A stretch of DNA of 15,973 nucleotides from Candidatus Peregrinibacteria bacterium. Lineage in GTDB: Bacteria > Patescibacteriota > Gracilibacteria > UBA1369 > LOWO2-01-FULL-3. The notes under the pieces are model-generated. The model saw only the letters and a list, made by a program, of their open reading frames with translations, did not search any database and was not told the origin of the DNA. The DNA is taken from positions 1 through 15,973 of the forward strand of contig JABJOK010000068.1 in assembly GCA_018664365.1 (NCBI GenBank). The letters run 5' to 3'. The translations under genes and the position numbers were made by a program. Below, piece after piece: positions 13,576-15,973 of this stretch (within the stretch, counting starts at the first letter, position 1; each line of letters opens with the position of its first letter).

Positions 13576-13642
13576 TCTAAAAAACTCATCATCAAAAAGA
13601 CGATGTATAGAATTCAAATTGACGAAAAAAAATATCAGACTG

Positions 13643-13651
13643 TGATAAGAT
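13643..13651 (+). promoter_or_regulatory. Extended -10 of the flavoprotein gene, apparently leaderless
   Basis: TGA followed by TAAGAT (13646-13651) is an extended -10 ending 6 nt before the ATG at 13658. That would put transcription start at the start codon. A TTGACG at 13619-13624 is too far (21 nt) for this box, but 18 nt from the overlapping TGATAA. Confidence 0.4.
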
Positions 13652-13657
13652 CAGAAT

Positions 13658-14869
13658 ATGAAAATAGCAATCATCGGTGGAGGCGCTGCAGGAATGATGG
13701 CAGCTGCAACAATCGCCGAAAAAAATAGCAAAGATGAAGTCGTCTTAATTGAGAAGAATACTCGATTGGGACGAAAGGTTGTTATCTCTGGCGGTGGCCG
13801 ATGTAACCTAACAACTTCAACTAAAGACATTAAAGAGCTTCTCAAAAACTATCCACGCGGAGCAAAATGGTTACGTTATTCCATGCATGAATTCGGACCT
13901 CAAGAGACATACAAATGGTTTGAAGACAACGGGATCCCATTAAAAACCGAAGGAAAAAGAGTCTTTCCTAAATCTGATAAAGGAATAGATGTAGTTTATG
14001 CATTCACGACAATCTTCTCAGATAACAATGTGCTGGTAAAATACAGTAAAGCCGTGGAAGAAATTGAAAAAGTAGGAACTAAGTTTGTTTTAACACTTCC
14101 AGAGAATCAACTAATTGAAGTAGATAAAGTGATCCTCACAACTGGAGGAAGCGCATACTCCGAAACTGGTTCAACTGGCGATGGATACTATTTTGCAAAA
14201 TCATTGGGGCACAGTGTTACGCAACTGTCCCCTAGTCTTACCTCATTCATGTCAAAGGAAAAATGGACTCATAACCTAGCAGGAGTAAGTATTGAAAAAG
14301 TAAAACTAAAGATAGCAGCTCCAAGTAAATATGAATTTGAGGGACCAATTTTATTTACTCACAAAGGAATAACAGGCCCAGCAGTATTTGCGATATCCGC
14401 ACTATCAGCACATGAAAAAACTCCACTAACTCTCTTCATAGATCTAGTGCCAGATAAAGATTACGACTCGGTGAAAAATGAAATTTCAAAAGATCCACAT
14501 ATATCAATCTCGAAAGCAGTTGCAAAATACATCCCAAAATCATTCACAAAGGAACTTTTAAAAAGTATTCAAATAGATCCAACTAAAAAGATTCGAGAAA
14601 TAGGGAAAAAAGACATAAATCGAATCTCCGAATCCTTAAAAAACCTTCAAATAACTCTAGCATCACGCACACCTGGAAATGAAATGGTCACAGCAGGCGG
14701 AGTAGACTTAAAAGAGATCGATGAAAAAACTATGCAATCAAAAATCTGCCCCGGACTCTATTTCGCCGGCGAAATCCTGGACACCGATGGCTTTACTGGT
14801 GGATACAATCTTCAAAATGCCTGGAGCACGGGAAGAGCAGCAGGAAATTCAGCAATCAACGATAGGTAG
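13658..14869 (+). CDS. BaiN/HI0933-family FAD-dependent oxidoreductase
   Basis: The 403-residue product matches the HI0933/YhiN/BaiN flavoprotein family in length and motifs. IAIIGGGAAGMMAA (3-16) is the Rossmann FAD-binding loop, with Glu32 closing strand 2 to bind ribose. GRKVVISGGGRCNLT (38-52) is the family hallmark. The middle has ILTTGGSAYSETGSTGDGY, and the C-terminus has the second FAD contact PGLYFAGEILDTDGFTGGYN followed by LQNAWSTGRAAG. Members are mostly uncharacterised; a role in bile-acid dehydroxylation (BaiN) is reported for gut clostridia, which should not be carried over here. The gene is alone on its strand and probably leaderless. It overlaps the convergent acetyltransferase gene by 14 bp if that gene ends at TGA 14856. 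Confidence 0.93.
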   Translation: MKIAIIGGGAAGMMAAATIAEKNSKDEVVLIEKNTRLGRKVVISGGGRCNLTTSTKDIKELLKNYPRGAKWLRYSMHEFGPQETYKWFEDNGIPLKTEGKRVFPKSDKGIDVVYAFTTIFSDNNVLVKYSKAVEEIEKVGTKFVLTLPENQLIEVDKVILTTGGSAYSETGSTGDGYYFAKSLGHSVTQLSPSLTSFMSKEKWTHNLAGVSIEKVKLKIAAPSKYEFEGPILFTHKGITGPAVFAISALSAHEKTPLTLFIDLVPDKDYDSVKNEISKDPHISISKAVAKYIPKSFTKELLKSIQIDPTKKIREIGKKDINRISESLKNLQITLASRTPGNEMVTAGGVDLKEIDEKTMQSKICPGLYFAGEILDTDGFTGGYNLQNAWSTGRAAGNSAINDR

Positions 14870-15482
14870 GATAAAAAGCTGGTGGCTCAAAATAACCATC
14901 AACCGAGCCGAATTTAGACGGAGACTTTGGATCAAAAACCAACCCCTTAAAACCAATCCCTTCCATAGATTGTACGTACTCCGGACCATCCTTTCTTCCC
15001 ATCAAGTCAAAGGCCTTTTGCAAAGATTCCATTTTGTAACCACGATTCCTGGCAAAATTTTGAAAAACCTGATCTCTTGAAGTAGCAACAATAATACAAT
15101 TCGGACAACTAAGTAATACTTCAGATAAAAGCTTAGAATACATATGAGTTGAAACATCTTGGCGCCTGTAGTCAGCATCAACAACTACATGACTTAATTC
15201 GATGACAGGACGTCCATCCTCTGTAATATTAACAACTTTGTATCCTTCCATCCCCACAACCTTTTCATCATCAAGTGCCAAAACAATATGAGAGTTTTTG
15301 ATCATCTGCATAACATCAGCAACTACGGACTTACGAATATCTTCAGGCCCCTTACCTTTCAATTTAACATTATCAGAATCAAGACCAGAAAAAAGAGACT
15401 TAACTAAATCATCAGACACTTGATCAAAGTCAGATTCATCAATTTCTTCTGCGTCTCTACCTGATACATACTTAATACCCAA
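14856..15482 (-). CDS. GNAT-family N-acetyltransferase
   Basis: With a TTG start at 15482 the product has 208 residues. The GNAT core is HIVLALDDEKVVGMEGYKVV (about 65-84), then the acetyl-CoA strand-loop-helix IELSHVVVDADYRRQDVSTH and MYSKLLSEV (about 95-122). IIVATSRDQVFQNFARNRGYK (130-150) closes it. In the usual R/Q-x-x-G-x-G/A loop, this protein has RRQDVS, with Asp where Gly is common, so activity is uncertain. About 60 residues after the core are not part of the standard fold. A longer frame reaches ATG 15560, but a strong promoter lies inside that extension, so I start at TTG. The substrate is unknown. It ends convergently in the flavoprotein gene. Confidence 0.78.
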   Translation of the reverse strand: MGIKYVSGRDAEEIDESDFDQVSDDLVKSLFSGLDSDNVKLKGKGPEDIRKSVVADVMQMIKNSHIVLALDDEKVVGMEGYKVVNITEDGRPVIELSHVVVDADYRRQDVSTHMYSKLLSEVLLSCPNCIIVATSRDQVFQNFARNRGYKMESLQKAFDLMGRKDGPEYVQSMEGIGFKGLVFDPKSPSKFGSVDGYFEPPAFYPTYR

Positions 15483-15511
15483 AACAGTAGAATTTATAAA
15501 TACAGTCCTAT

Positions 15512-15539
15512 ATAATAGGCAAAAGGGCGCTTTTGTCAA
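15512..15539 (-). promoter_or_regulatory. Strong sigma70 promoter of the GNAT gene
   Basis: Minus-strand consensus TTGACA (15534-15539), 16 nt, TATTAT (15512-15517). The start near 15505 gives a leader of about 23 nt to the TTG at 15482. Its place inside the longer open frame argues for the shorter gene. Confidence 0.75.
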
Positions 15540-15595
15540 CGAGATGACCCCCGCACACAATGCCTAAAGCAGCGGAAGAGCAGGGAGGAACAGTT

Positions 15596-15973
15596 TTATA
15601 CAAGCAGATCAGTAAAAATACCCAAAAGAATTGGAAATCCAAAATAAATACCAATACTAAAAGCTATTCCAATAAGGACTGGAATTAAAAACCGCTTTGT
15701 TTTAACTCTTTTTGCCTCATTTAATTCTTTATAAACAGTAAGCTCATTTTTTGACGTAAACCTTGTGACAAATATAAGTAAAATCAAATTCAAGCCCGCA
15801 AAAATCTCTCCAGAATAGCTCAATACTTTGTCATATAATAATATCTCCTTAGGAACTAACTCCATCATAACATCATCAATATTCGAGAATCCCATCTCGT
15901 AAGAATAATACAAATTCATTGCTCCGGCTGTGTTTTCCTGAGCTGCAACATCAAGAGCTTTAATTAAAGAAAC
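15596..15973 (-). CDS. Membrane protein, 5' end beyond the window
   Basis: The frame is open from the TAA at 15596 to the window edge, so the 125 codons visible are the C-terminal part. An ATG at 15919 is in frame, but the 18 codons upstream are coding-like (ALDVAAQENTAGAM), so I treat it as internal. Two membrane helices are clear, about 56-72 (EIFAGLNLILLIFV) and 96-122 (FLIPVLIGIAFSIGIYFGFP and onward). A basic and Asn/Glu-rich loop joins them. No catalytic motif or known family is recognised. Its stop is about 57 nt upstream of the GNAT promoter on the same strand. Confidence 0.7.
   Translation of the reverse strand, partial: VSLIKALDVAAQENTAGAMNLYYSYEMGFSNIDDVMMELVPKEILLYDKVLSYSGEIFAGLNLILLIFVTRFTSKNELTVYKELNEAKRVKTKRFLIPVLIGIAFSIGIYFGFPILLGIFTDLLV

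Noticed and set aside
14793..14856. Extension of the GNAT gene through TGA to a TAA at 14793 if TGA were sense
   Set aside because: It would lie wholly antisense to the conserved C-terminus of the flavoprotein, and other genes avoid in-frame TGA.

Overview
The window reads as a piece of an A+T-rich bacterial chromosome, probably from the Patescibacteria/CPR and perhaps near Peregrinibacteria. The reasons are the 16S fragment, the small genes with few Shine-Dalgarno sites, and a cysteine-rich protein (CWWSDKWDP motif) of a type I associate with CPR genomes. The phylum is an inference; a 16S search would settle it. The genetic code looks standard: about 4,570 sense codons contain a single in-frame TGA. 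Stops are skewed, with about 9 TAG, 7 TAA and 2 TGA.

Left end (1-1000): the 5' half of a 16S rRNA gene on the minus strand, cut by the window edge. Its leader carries a sigma70 promoter, a UUCG hairpin, a boxA-like site and a further hairpin. A divergent promoter drives clpP (999-1637), which ends convergently, with 8 bp of overlap, on a rimK-like ATP-grasp ligase gene (2532-1630). That gene is full length (300 codons) but has a TGA at codon 171. Divergent from rimK are a small lipoprotein gene and then tRNA-Cys. The last 18 nt of the tRNA are repeated 160 nt downstream, beyond a palindrome-rich insert.

Middle (3460-10281): a minus-strand cluster holds a small membrane protein, a 554-residue protein with 45 cysteines, and a VF530-type DNA-binding protein. 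A single membrane-protein gene (5824-6222) on the plus strand has a clear promoter and terminator. It faces a three-gene operon read leftwards: a large protein with a C-terminal lytic-transglycosylase domain, a small zinc-ribbon protein and a SAM methyltransferase. Divergent from this operon is an apparently leaderless ferredoxin-NADP reductase-like gene. It shares a perfect hairpin with the 3' side of tRNA-Leu(UAA).

Right end (10291-15973): reading leftwards, a coiled-coil protein, an acidic lipoprotein, a ferritin, an MscS channel and then tRNA-Leu. Divergent from the coiled-coil gene is a BaiN/HI0933-family flavoprotein, which overlaps a convergent GNAT acetyltransferase gene by 14 bp. A membrane-protein gene, cut by the right edge, comes last.

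Across the window, candidate -10 boxes sit so that most mRNAs would have leaders of about 17-26 nt and two would be leaderless. I see no integrase, transposase, phage structural gene, CRISPR array or toxin-antitoxin pair. The most unusual items are the tRNA-Cys 3'-end duplication, the interrupted rimK and the symmetric cysteine-rich protein.
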